IMG/VR virus record: IMGVR_UViG_3300029319_000403
Coordinates: 1-26,606 of that record
DNA from: a virus
DNA: 26,606 bases
Direction: 5' to 3' (one strand)
Shown here: piece after piece, positions 6,905 through 13,845 of the stretch
How the letters are laid out: the number at the start of each line of letters is the position of its first letter
Numbering within the stretch: position 1 is the stretch's first letter
The notes under the pieces: model-generated
The model's database searches: none
What the model was told of the DNA's origin: nothing
Seen by the model: the letters and a program-made list of their open reading frames with translations, nothing else
Position numbers and translations under genes: made by a program

Positions 6905-7423
6905 TTAATTATTAGTGCTAACCCAATCTAACTTTACGATATTAGCATCCGTAAATTTATATGGTGGAGCACCTGGTGATTCTAATACATCTATTCGATT
7001 CACAAAACGGGCATTCATAACATCACGTACTTGATAGACGCCATCTTTTGCACCATCTTTTGTTCCACGTAGAAGCACAAAGTCGCCAAAGTTTAATGCA
7101 CCCCCCCAACGCTTCAGAAGATTCCTACTAACCGCTATAAATTTATATTCACTCGCTTTAGTGATTTTTATTCGCGTTCCATCCGCCAGAATGTCCGGTG
7201 TAGCATCTGTCTGTTGCGTAACTGGATGATACATTGTAACATCCACTTCTATTCCATTCTGCTCGTATTCTTTGAGTTGTAACTTTAACTCATCTCGTTC
7301 TTTTACCACCACATCGAGCATTTCTTTCATAGTGTGTTTGTTTTTTTCAATAAACTTCACACTAACTAAACCATTAATAATAACTAGCATTACCATCATA
7401 ACACTTACTAATAGCTTTCGCAT
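6905..7423 (-). CDS. Signal-anchored 3D-domain (double-psi barrel) protein, possible cell-wall enzyme
   Basis: ATG 7423 was chosen because AGAGGT lies nearby and a textbook signal or anchor sequence begins there (MRKLLVSVMMVMLVIINGLV); the frame from 7459 would put 12 polar residues in front of it. A coiled coil follows at about 30-55. Residues 58-150 form a 3D domain related to MltA lytic transglycosylases and RlpA: VDVTMYHPV, ADGTRI (D81), AVSRNLL, NFGDFVLL (D114), VRDVMNARFVNRIDV (D134, D145). The aspartates are the hallmark of the family. With 172 residues it is an exported or membrane-tethered protein that may cut or bind peptidoglycan, acting in lysis or envelope remodelling. It is the first gene after the gap at 7424-7538, in front of the modification block. 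Confidence 0.75.
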   Translation of the reverse strand: MRKLLVSVMMVMLVIINGLVSVKFIEKNKHTMKEMLDVVVKERDELKLQLKEYEQNGIEVDVTMYHPVTQQTDATPDILADGTRIKITKASEYKFIAVSRNLLKRWGGALNFGDFVLLRGTKDGAKDGVYQVRDVMNARFVNRIDVLESPGAPPYKFTDANIVKLDWVSTNN

Positions 7424-7469
7424 AGTATTACCTCTATTGTTACTTATAAATATGTTCATATTTTTCTAA

Positions 7470-7498
7470 ATTTAATACTTTTTTGATATTAATGTCAA
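7470..7498 (-). promoter_or_regulatory. Candidate sigma70-like promoter before the 3D/modification block
   Basis: On the minus strand a perfect -35 box TTGACA occupies 7498-7493. Possible -10 hexamers are TATTAA (15-base spacer, 7477-7472) or TTAAAT (17-base spacer, 7475-7470), each four of six matches. It lies in the 115-base gap between the genes ending at 7539 and starting at 7423, about 50 bases before the start codon. In such AT-rich DNA the -10 box is weak evidence; the -35 box and its position in the widest minus-strand gap after 1594-1732 support it. Confidence 0.4.
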
Positions 7499-7538
7499 GC
7501 TTTTTTTTTCAAAAAAGTTTTTATTAATGTTTGATTCC

Positions 7539-7943
7539 TCAGTACCAGGTAGGTGGTGAGCTTTCAGGAAAATTGTCAGGTAGTGGGTCATCACCATTAT
7601 TCCAACCCCAACCATCAGCCACACTCATTGAAACTCCTGCTGAAGATGTAGCTATGTATTCCCAATCATTACCAAATGGTAATGTTGAGCCTGATAAGAC
7701 TAATGCAGTTCCAAATCCATTCCAACTTCTAAACGCCGTTTCTAGTTCTGAACCTGATGCTGCATAGTTGTTATCGTGTAACGATTTGGTGCTGTAGTAA
7801 TATGCAGAGCAAGAGTGAGTAGCTTCTGTTAAGAATCTTACTTCTCGTTCTTCCATATTAATAGAGCCAGAGTTAGCCTCAATACGTTGCTGTTTATGCC
7901 ACGTTGGCTTATAATATATAATTGCTGTGTATCTGTATCCCAT
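7539..7943 (-). CDS. Unknown protein, 134 aa
   Basis: ATG 7943 is preceded by GGAG with good spacing. The protein begins with a beta-rich stretch (MGYRYTAIIYYKPTW) and contains many Ser, Tyr and Gly residues (THSCSAYYYSTKS). It ends in a Trp/Asp/Pro-rich tail (VADGWGWNNGDDPLPDNF), unlike the Lys-rich proteins around it. No signal peptide or membrane helix is visible. It resembles small decoration or tail-tip-type proteins in composition only; I do not recognise it. It is the last gene before the 115-base gap, so it may end the upstream transcript. Confidence 0.65.
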   Translation of the reverse strand: MGYRYTAIIYYKPTWHKQQRIEANSGSINMEEREVRFLTEATHSCSAYYYSTKSLHDNNYAASGSELETAFRSWNGFGTALVLSGSTLPFGNDWEYIATSSAGVSMSVADGWGWNNGDDPLPDNFPESSPPTWY

Positions 7944-7970
7944 AATTTATTCTCCAAAAATAAATATCAA

Positions 7971-8552
7971 TCAAAGACTAAATTCTATTCCCACTTTGAA
8001 CTTGTAGTACTTTTTATCTTTAATATCGTTGTAATCGAATATATTACTAAATACTATTTTATCCGTAATTTTCCAATTTAAACTTACATTCTCTTCCATA
8101 TCAAATCTACTATCACCTGTAAGTTCATTTCTAAATAAATACCCATCCCACTTAGCCTGTAAAGATAATGTGTGATTTATTTCTTTTTTCTTCACAACAC
8201 CTATGGATACTCCACTTTCAAATTTCTCATCTGAGTATAAACCAGTATATCCAAATGAGTAATCACCTTGGCGATAACGAATATCAGCTTTACCATATTT
8301 TAAGTTACGAGATGTCTTATTAACATATTGTGGTTTGATGTAAAGTAAGCCAGGTTTCCACTCAAACCATATTTCATCATCAATATAGTTTTGACCTAAC
8401 TCACGTTCCCAATCTCGTTTGAGATACATAGTTTTAGATTTAAATCCTAATGATAACTCATAATCATCTTTTGTGATTGATTCATCATTAGGTGTTCTCA
8501 TAGCAAAGCTACTGAACAAAACTAATCCGCTAAAAAATCCTTGTAGAATCAT
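7971..8552 (-). CDS. Exported beta-strand-rich protein, outer-membrane-barrel-like
   Basis: ATG 8552 (MILQGFFSGLVLFSSFA) is preceded by GAGGAG and starts a short signal-like hydrophobic segment; the frame from 8597 lacks both. The mature part of this 193-residue protein is built of alternating polar/hydrophobic strands (YELSLGFKSKTMYLKRDW, ADIRYRQGDYSFGYTGLYS, VSLNWKITDKIVFSNIF). It ends in FKVGIEFSL, similar to the last strand of outer-membrane beta-barrels, although the final residue is Leu rather than Phe. It overlaps the 70-aa membrane gene by 23 bases. Possible roles are an outer-membrane protein made during infection (receptor masking, superinfection exclusion) or a lysis factor. Function is not established. 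Confidence 0.6.
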   Translation of the reverse strand: MILQGFFSGLVLFSSFAMRTPNDESITKDDYELSLGFKSKTMYLKRDWERELGQNYIDDEIWFEWKPGLLYIKPQYVNKTSRNLKYGKADIRYRQGDYSFGYTGLYSDEKFESGVSIGVVKKKEINHTLSLQAKWDGYLFRNELTGDSRFDMEENVSLNWKITDKIVFSNIFDYNDIKDKKYYKFKVGIEFSL

Positions 8553-8742
8553 TCTCTGTCTCCTCTCGTGGATTAATGTAATAAGGTGGTGGAACATTTT
8601 CTATTGAATCAGATGGTAATTCTGTTCTTATACCTAACCTCTCTTCAAATTTATTTAAGTCCTCTTCTAATGTACCATTGTAATCTTTCACTATGATAAC
8701 AAGTGCTAGAACACAATGAAAATAAAACCAGGTTAAGTTCAT
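8530..8742 (-). CDS. Small single-pass membrane protein, 70 aa
   Basis: ATG 8742 (MNLTWFYFHCVLALVIIV) has a strong AAGGAG and overlaps the preceding stop by four bases (ATGA); the longer frame from 8829 lies inside the neighbour. A hydrophobic N-terminal helix of about 18 residues is followed by a hydrophilic acidic domain with a Pro-rich stretch (ENVPPPYYINPREE), probably periplasmic. C10 sits within the hydrophobic helix but not in a convincing lipobox. Its place between a multi-pass membrane gene and a barrel-like gene suggests an envelope-spanning set. Confidence 0.6.
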   Translation of the reverse strand: MNLTWFYFHCVLALVIIVKDYNGTLEEDLNKFEERLGIRTELPSDSIENVPPPYYINPREETENDSTRIF

Positions 8743-9050
8743 ATTTGTATCTCCTTCAAATGTTTTGGAACATTTTGTTGTATATAATGTTGTATCACAA
8801 ACGCTTCTATAAGATGAGTAAAGAACCAAAAGAAAGAAAGTAAAGGTATATAAATTCTAAAGTTTAACTGTAAAACAGCTATACCTAACCAAGCTAAGAA
8901 AACCATACCAATACTCTTGGTTACGAAACTAGCTCCACTAAATGCTAAACTCATTACACTACCTCGTGCTACACAAACGTACACGTTAACAGCCATATGT
9001 AAAAGGTTTAAGAATATAGGTGCTAGAACACCTAATAAAAAATACATCAT
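8739..9050 (-). CDS. Multi-pass inner-membrane protein, 103 aa
   Basis: The start at ATG 9050 has AAGGAG five bases upstream; a second ATG follows directly. Three or four membrane helices can be drawn: about 2-26, 33-62 and 66-92 (FRIYIPLLSFFWFFTHLIEAFVI), with a polar C-terminus (NVPKHLKEIQI). Size and topology suit a class I holin, but they also suit small accessory membrane proteins, so the lysis role is only a guess. It is the first of three consecutive, overlapping envelope genes (9050 to 7971). Confidence 0.6.
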   Translation of the reverse strand: MMYFLLGVLAPIFLNLLHMAVNVYVCVARGSVMSLAFSGASFVTKSIGMVFLAWLGIAVLQLNFRIYIPLLSFFWFFTHLIEAFVIQHYIQQNVPKHLKEIQI

Positions 9051-9051
9051 T

Positions 9052-9789
9052 TTAACTCCTTATTGCTTTACTAAACCAAATCTGTAGTGATAATCTATCC
9101 ATAGCCATATTTGATGTTTTGGCTACCCTATGATTTACACCTGTTCTCAAAGTTACAAGTTTGTTTGGTGTTGGCTTTATCCACCAACCATCTATAACCT
9201 CACCTTGAGGTGCATCTTCACCTGCTTCAATTAGTAACTCTCCGTGCCACCTATCCATCCAAGTACTATGTACGTAAAAGCTACCTGCACCAACTCTTTG
9301 CATTTGTTTTGCATTGAAAACCTCTTGCTCGTTTTCATCTAAATCATAAGCACGAGCAGGATCGTTATGCCAATCAATACCACCACCTGGTGAATTCCAT
9401 TTGTAACAATGTATATCTAAGTAATCAAAATCTGAATCAAATGTTGTTACAAACTCTTGTTTCATTTCAAATATACGCCTAACAAGTGGTTGAAAATAAA
9501 CATTCAATTCTTCTATAGAATATGGTATCTCATCATATACTTTTTGATTAGTATCAAGTTTTTTATGTGAGTATGGATTGTATTGTTTATGCACAAACCC
9601 ATTTTCACCAAATATACCAACTTGCATTATAGTAGTTTTATTATAATCTGATACAAGATTTCTATCCCATATAGCTCTCTCGTGAGTATGCTTCATAGTA
9701 TCTGTTACATCGATAAATTTATTATAACAAAACCATTGAACATTTTGAAAGTCTATTTCAGATAATAGATTTTTTGTTACTGAAACCAT
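9052..9789 (-). CDS. 2-oxoglutarate/Fe(II)-dependent oxygenase
   Basis: The 245-residue protein has the HxD...H iron-binding triad of this superfamily: H141 and D143 in GGIDWHNDPA, H220 in RTGVNHRVA. The 2-oxoglutarate-binding arginine is R232 in MDRLSLQIWF. YLDIHCYKWNSPGGG precedes the triad, and the strand GSFYVHSTW lies between the ligands. Such enzymes hydroxylate proteins, lipids, small molecules or DNA bases. The overall look is that of the prolyl-hydroxylase-like oxygenases common in T4-like marine phages. It lies between the head-associated genes and the envelope genes, so context does not reveal the substrate. A link to the DNA-modification block 2 kb away is possible but not shown. 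ATG 9789 lacks a clear ribosome site. Confidence 0.85.
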   Translation of the reverse strand: MVSVTKNLLSEIDFQNVQWFCYNKFIDVTDTMKHTHERAIWDRNLVSDYNKTTIMQVGIFGENGFVHKQYNPYSHKKLDTNQKVYDEIPYSIEELNVYFQPLVRRIFEMKQEFVTTFDSDFDYLDIHCYKWNSPGGGIDWHNDPARAYDLDENEQEVFNAKQMQRVGAGSFYVHSTWMDRWHGELLIEAGEDAPQGEVIDGWWIKPTPNKLVTLRTGVNHRVAKTSNMAMDRLSLQIWFSKAIRS

Positions 9790-9799
9790 TTATTTTTTT

Positions 9800-10600
9800 T
9801 TATTGATTAGGATTTTTTAAGTAGTCCCTTGCTTTATTTATGTCATTACGAACAACTGCAATTTTATTCATCCACCAGCTTGGTAGTGAATCTTCATCAT
9901 TTAACATAGTTAGCATTTGTAATACTTCTTGTGCATCCTCTGCAACTAACTTCATACTTCTTTTAGCACTAGCTACATCCGTGTGTCCATCTTCAGTTAT
10001 TGATTCTTGTATAGCCACTTGGAATCCACCTTTAGAACTTTTTAAAACAACCATATTTTTAGTTATGGTACTTTTTCTTAAATTTTTCATAGATTGTTTA
10101 TGTACTGCACTTTGAGCATCTTTTAAATTTTTATATATCTTTGGTAATCTTTTAAACTTCATAGTTTCAGCTGATTCGTTCTTTATACAATTAGGATATC
10201 TTTTACCAAATAATACTTTTGTTTTACGAGTAGGATGTATCTTATATCCTTTCCAACACTTTTCACATAAGCATTGTTTACCCTCTTTTAATTCTTCATC
10301 TTCTTCACCTGTACCACCTGGTGATTTTAATTTATAAGTTGGGTCTTCAGCTGACATAACATAACCACAACCCTCAAGTTCTAATCTAATTAATTCTCTT
10401 AACTTATCTAAGGTTTCTTGTCTTACCTTGTTAGGTAATCCCTTGTGTTTTGTTGAAGCCATTTTTTTAGTTGATTTCTTTTTCATTGATTTAGCTGCAT
10501 CTTTTACAGCCTTACTTACTTTACTCGCTGGAATCTCACCCTTTTTATAAGCGTGAACCAATCCCATAAATCTTTGTTGTGCTTTACTTACTGATGGCAT
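9800..10600 (-). CDS. Modular head-region protein: DUF3008-like N-terminus, Cys module, C-terminal helical domain
   Basis: Three parts are visible in 266 residues. Residues 1-60 (MPSVSKAQQRFMGLVHAYKK, then ASTKHKGLPNKV) match DUF3008. Residues 107-139 form a Cys module (KQCLCEKCWKGY, then FGKRYPNC) that recurs at the start of the 412-aa protein (11977-13215). Residues 204-266 (DGHTDVASAKRSMK, LPSWWMNKIAVV) are a helical domain. LKE (104-106) stands before the Cys module and ITE (201-203) before the last domain; both fit the (I/L/V)-x-E cleavage pattern of T4-type prohead proteases. I infer, without proof, that the protein is packaged in the prohead and cut at module borders. The ATG follows the upstream stop by one base (TAA-T-ATG) and no strong ribosome site is seen. 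Confidence 0.7.
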   Translation of the reverse strand: MPSVSKAQQRFMGLVHAYKKGEIPASKVSKAVKDAAKSMKKKSTKKMASTKHKGLPNKVRQETLDKLRELIRLELEGCGYVMSAEDPTYKLKSPGGTGEEDEELKEGKQCLCEKCWKGYKIHPTRKTKVLFGKRYPNCIKNESAETMKFKRLPKIYKNLKDAQSAVHKQSMKNLRKSTITKNMVVLKSSKGGFQVAIQESITEDGHTDVASAKRSMKLVAEDAQEVLQMLTMLNDEDSLPSWWMNKIAVVRNDINKARDYLKNPNQ

Positions 10601-10601
10601 A

Positions 10602-10964
10602 TTATTTATTTCTATTTAATGCATTTAAAATATCAGAAACTCTAAAATTATCTTTTTCGATATAATATTTATCCTCACGATTCTTCAAGATTTTTTTAAT
10701 AATATTTTTCTCACCCGCTGTAATCTTGTATGGTTTTTGTTTTTGTAACGATCTCTCTCGTTCTACACCACCACCTGAATAGTAAGGGTCTTGATGAGCA
10801 AATTTTGGTTTGGTTACGAAAGAAACAATTTTAGATGATTCATCTCGAGCGGCGGGGAAATTATCTGTTACCAAAGTTATCTCCTCACCTTTATTATCTT
10901 TTTCTTTATATGCAAAGCCTGTATCTGTTTTTTGCTCTGTCAATAAATCTTTGAGTTTTATCAT
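10602..10964 (-). CDS. Putative internal head protein with capsid-targeting-like leader, 120 aa
   Basis: The first ten residues, MIKLKDLLTE, nearly repeat those of the next upstream gene (MIKLKDIIRE) and resemble the T4 internal-protein leader, which is about ten residues long and is cut by gp21 after an (I/L)-x-E. Here L8-T9-E10 would be the site. The rest is hydrophilic and basic (GVERERSLQKQKPYKITAGE, KNIIKKILKNRED) and has no recognised domain. Start and upstream stop overlap by one base (TAATG). Injection with the DNA is a family-based guess. Confidence 0.65.
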   Translation of the reverse strand: MIKLKDLLTEQKTDTGFAYKEKDNKGEEITLVTDNFPAARDESSKIVSFVTKPKFAHQDPYYSGGGVERERSLQKQKPYKITAGEKNIIKKILKNREDKYYIEKDNFRVSDILNALNRNK

Positions 10965-11980
10965 TAGAACTTTCCTTGTAGTATTCTGCCAGCTTTGGCT
11001 CCAACACTTCTAGCATCATCCTCTGCACGATAGTAGGCTAGTTTTCCACCCTTTTTCTTTTCTTGTTCCTCATCATATTTTGATGATTCAATATATCTTC
11101 CGAAAGCACCATATAAATCTTCCATAGCACGTGTTATTTGAGACATATACTCGTATACCTTTTTCTCTTCATTTGTAGTCCAACTATTATACTGCTTTAG
11201 TAACCTATCAAACTTAGCTGATGGTTTACCACCGATAGCAGCGGCTATCAATCCATTGGTAAAATCTTTTGCTGCTTTTACTTTAGCATTCACTTTATTT
11301 TTATCTTTGTATGTCTGGCGAAGTAAATTTCTATATTTTCTTTCGTTTTCATCTCTGAACTCACCATCGGTTTTCCACCTCCAAGAACCCTGACCAACTG
11401 CTTGTCTCATTTCTCTTTTTTCTTTACCACCCATATAAGGCATATTTTCATCTAAAGTAACTTGATAGTAAACAATACCAGGTAGTTGTTGTACAGCAGA
11501 TAAACTTTGGTATCCAAACTTATCGATACCAAAAGACATCTTATCATCACCATATACTGAACTTCTTATGCCAGCTTGCATCCCCATACCTTTTCCTGTA
11601 GCCCCCTTACGTTTTCTGTCTACATTTCTCCAAGATTTTGTATACCAAAGTGGTTTACCATCTTTTAGTACAATAAGTGCAGTGCCTTTTTCTACTTGTT
11701 GAATCGAATTGTAATCAGCCCATCTTCTTTTATTTGGTAAATCAATCTTTTTTGTTGCGACTGCAAACTCTATACCTTTTTTCTTAGGTTTTGCATTCTT
11801 TTCGATTTGGCTATCTCTAACCTTATCCCATTGAACACCAAGTTTTGCACCATAGGTGAAGAAGTCTCTATCTAAACCTTGAAAGTTATTCACCATTTTT
11901 CTAAGAATGGAACTTCTAAATGCTTCAGCTAATATACCACTAGCTTTTGATTCTCTTATAATATCTTTTAATTTAATCAT
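10964..11980 (-). CDS. Putative internal head protein with capsid-targeting-like leader, 338 aa
   Basis: ATG 11980 (MIKLKDIIRE) was chosen over 12007 because it gives the ATGA overlap with the polyprotein stop and the same leader as the 120-aa neighbour. I8-R9-E10 would be the prohead-protease site. The body is basic and mixed alpha/beta: about 95-150 contain TALIVLKDGKPLWYTKSW and GKGMGMQAGIRSSVYGD, followed by AVQQLPGIVYYQVTLDEN, and a long helical C-terminal half (TNEEKKVYEYMSQITRAM) follows. No catalytic motif is recognised with confidence. The strand-rich middle with Arg/Trp residues recalls nucleotide-processing or transferase folds, but this is weak. Size would suit an injected effector comparable in role to T4 Alt; that is speculation. 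Confidence 0.65.
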   Translation of the reverse strand: MIKLKDIIRESKASGILAEAFRSSILRKMVNNFQGLDRDFFTYGAKLGVQWDKVRDSQIEKNAKPKKKGIEFAVATKKIDLPNKRRWADYNSIQQVEKGTALIVLKDGKPLWYTKSWRNVDRKRKGATGKGMGMQAGIRSSVYGDDKMSFGIDKFGYQSLSAVQQLPGIVYYQVTLDENMPYMGGKEKREMRQAVGQGSWRWKTDGEFRDENERKYRNLLRQTYKDKNKVNAKVKAAKDFTNGLIAAAIGGKPSAKFDRLLKQYNSWTTNEEKKVYEYMSQITRAMEDLYGAFGRYIESSKYDEEQEKKKGGKLAYYRAEDDARSVGAKAGRILQGKF

Positions 11981-13215
11981 ACTTTTGGTGTCCCCATTGC
12001 TTTCCACAATCTTAAAATTAAATTGATAAGTTGTTTTGTATTCATCTTATTCATTTTTTCTTTACTTGAGTCGTTTACCTTATTCCAAACTTGAGTCATC
12101 ATATTTGCAGTAGTTCCATCTACAAGAGTACCACCAATCTTTTTAGCTTGTTTGTTTTTTGCCACATCAAGAACTTTTTTTATATTACCTCTTGGTTCTA
12201 CGGCTTCATTTACGGATTCTTTCAAATCAGGCAATCCTTTCATCTTTGACATATCTCTAACAAATTGTTTGTAAGCTGATGGGTTTGCTTTATAGTTTTT
12301 CATTACACCTGCTAATCCATCCACATCCATCTCAATAGCCATTTGTATAACATTCATCATCTTACCCTTTGCCCACGGAAATGCTTTTTTGATTGCACCA
12401 ATTTTATCCACTTTTTCATTTACGGATTCTTTCATACCAAGTTTTTTTAGAGTTGTTTTCATTCTAGCTCGTTGTTCTCTACTGTTTACAACCACGTTAC
12501 CAGCTTCATCTCTCATTATTTCATCAAAAGTCATAGCTATATCTTCAATTTTTGATTTAGGAACTCTTGGCATCTTTTTTCCTAAATATTTTACCACCTT
12601 TACAAAGTCACTTGATTTTTTAGGATTATATCGTATAAACTCTTTATTTAAATCAGCAACGAGTGTAGAGGCTATTCTATCTAACTTACCTTCATTTACT
12701 GACTCAACTTTGATACCTAACATTTTTGGTAAACGAATTGTCAAATCCATTAGTTCGTGTGATTTCATTTTATCCATTTTGCCACGAAAACTTTTCATCT
12801 TTGGATGATTATAAATTGCTATAATTTCTTTAGCAGTCTTACCATTCATCCTAGTGCCTGATACAGTGCCATACTTATTTTTATCTGCTAAATTCTGAAT
12901 TGATTTTATTGTTTTCGATTCTTCATTTACAGATTCTTTTACAGGCTTCTGTCCTAACTTTTTTCTGATAACATTTATTTGTTGTTTAATTTTTTTCTGT
13001 GCTGGACTACCAGGCATCTGTTTCATAGCTTTTGCTAATAATATAACTTGTTGCATTTCTAATGAACTCATTTTTCGTTCAGCTTCTTTTACAGATTCTC
13101 TTCGCTTTCCTGCTTTAGATTTTTTTACACAATTAGGATATCTTTTACCGAATAAAGTTTTGTATCCTCTCTTGACGTACCCTTTCCAACATTTTTCACA
13201 AAGACATTGTTTCAT
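11977..13215 (-). CDS. Predicted internal-head polyprotein with five ESV(N/K)E cleavage-like sites
   Basis: The 412-residue, Lys-rich protein opens with a Cys module (KQCLCEKCWKGY, FGKRYPNC; residues 2-29). It then carries ESVKE at 40-44 and ESVNE at 94-98, 171-175, 263-267 and 333-337. V-N-E fits the (I/L/V)-x-E rule of T4 gp21-type proteases, and the gp21-like gene lies 0.6 kb upstream in the same operon. Cutting there would release six pieces of about 44-92 residues, each a compact basic helical unit. Pieces 3 and 6 are homologous: over 64 residues they share GT, GxTA, N, KMxKM, RLxK and a terminal KV. I infer a polyprotein of capsid core or internal peptides produced during head maturation. 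The start has GGAGAGGAAG upstream and overlaps the preceding stop (TAATG). Confidence 0.8.
   Translation of the reverse strand: MKQCLCEKCWKGYVKRGYKTLFGKRYPNCVKKSKAGKRRESVKEAERKMSSLEMQQVILLAKAMKQMPGSPAQKKIKQQINVIRKKLGQKPVKESVNEESKTIKSIQNLADKNKYGTVSGTRMNGKTAKEIIAIYNHPKMKSFRGKMDKMKSHELMDLTIRLPKMLGIKVESVNEGKLDRIASTLVADLNKEFIRYNPKKSSDFVKVVKYLGKKMPRVPKSKIEDIAMTFDEIMRDEAGNVVVNSREQRARMKTTLKKLGMKESVNEKVDKIGAIKKAFPWAKGKMMNVIQMAIEMDVDGLAGVMKNYKANPSAYKQFVRDMSKMKGLPDLKESVNEAVEPRGNIKKVLDVAKNKQAKKIGGTLVDGTTANMMTQVWNKVNDSSKEKMNKMNTKQLINLILRLWKAMGTPKV
12205..13098 (-). repeat. Five dispersed 15-base repeats encoding ESV(N/K)E
   Basis: Copies lie at 12205-12219, 12415-12429, 12691-12705, 12922-12936 and 13084-13098. 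The first two are identical on the plus strand (ttcatttacggattc), and the third and fourth differ by a few bases. They are in frame inside the 412-aa gene and encode the predicted protease sites, so they are protein-level repeats rather than a mobile or regulatory DNA repeat. Confidence 0.85.
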
Positions 13216-13604
13216 TATCTTCCTCTCCTCAATCCCATAGCTTTTCTTTTACGAAGAGACTTGATACGTTTTCTAAGAATCATTGCTTTTTTACCACGTT
13301 TTTTGATTGCAGCTTTACGCATTGCTCTTTTCTTCAACATTTTTTGCTGTCCTGATACTCTAACACATTGCTTTTTGGATGGTACGTATCTTTTATTTTG
13401 AGGACATATAACACGTAGTTTTAGTTTCTTACCTCTAATAACTCTTTTCTTACGTAACTCGTTTACTATTCCAATATTATTGACAACTTCTTTTACAAAA
13501 GCATCAACAAGAGCATTGAATTGTTCTTCATCATTGAGAACATCTTCAGTTACTTCATCAAAAAATCCGTTTTGATATGAAATTTCAACAAGTTCTTTTA
13601 ACAT
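13215..13604 (-). CDS. Acidic/basic two-part protein, likely DNA-condensing internal head peptide
   Basis: Residues 1-49 of 129 are acidic (DEVTEDVLNDEEQF); residues 50-129 are extremely basic, ending in a protamine-like run of Lys/Arg with Ala, Met and Gly (KKRAMRKAAIKKRGKK, then KRKAMGLRRGR). A two-Cys loop (VICPQNKRYVPSKKQC) stands between. V47-N48-E49 (IVNE, then LRKK) sits exactly at the charge border, and V18-T19-E20 lies earlier; both fit prohead-protease sites. An acidic scaffold-like propeptide removed to free a DNA-binding basic peptide would explain the layout. The gene follows the 79-aa gene by one base and overlaps the polyprotein gene (TAATG). Confidence 0.7.
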   Translation of the reverse strand: MLKELVEISYQNGFFDEVTEDVLNDEEQFNALVDAFVKEVVNNIGIVNELRKKRVIRGKKLKLRVICPQNKRYVPSKKQCVRVSGQQKMLKKRAMRKAAIKKRGKKAMILRKRIKSLRKRKAMGLRRGR

Positions 13605-13605
13605 A

Positions 13606-13845
13606 CTACGCCTTATTTAGAAATAATTTTAGTTCAACTAATAAATCTTTGTAAGCTTTCATAATAGAAACTGCTTTTTTCTTATCACCACCTTTATCAG
13701 CTTCTTTTATCATCATCTTCATATTCTTTTCAAGTGAGGCAATATCTTTTAGTGCTGACTTCTTTGCACCTGCGAACATTGGTGGTGCTTCATCAAGTCT
13801 AAAGTCTTTCCATTGTTCCCACATTTTCTTTGTATACTTTGGCAT
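13606..13845 (-). CDS. Small head-region protein, 79 aa, with leader and LxE site
   Basis: The N-terminus MPKYTKKMWEQWKDFRLDE, then APPMF, has L17-D18-E19 in the position of a prohead-protease site, like capsid-targeting leaders. The remaining 60 residues are a Lys-rich amphipathic helix pair (KMMIKEADKGGDKKKAVS, LLVELKLFLNKA). It begins on the stop of the protease gene (TAATG). A core or internal protein comparable in position to T4 gp22/gp67-68 is plausible; no specific family is recognised. Confidence 0.7.
   Translation of the reverse strand: MPKYTKKMWEQWKDFRLDEAPPMFAGAKKSALKDIASLEKNMKMMIKEADKGGDKKKAVSIMKAYKDLLVELKLFLNKA

Noticed and set aside
7101-7108. Seven-C run (G run on the coding strand) as possible frameshift site
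   Set aside because: It encodes the RWGGA segment of the 3D domain, and the frame continues intact on both sides, so no frameshift is needed.
7497-7524. T-rich/A-rich inverted repeat as terminator
   Set aside because: The possible stem is almost only A-T pairs, so it is not a convincing intrinsic terminator.
12389-12808. Open 139-aa plus-strand frame
   Set aside because: It lies opposite the 412-aa polyprotein gene, has no ribosome site, and its Ser/Leu/Ile-rich composition is that of an antisense shadow of a Lys-rich gene.
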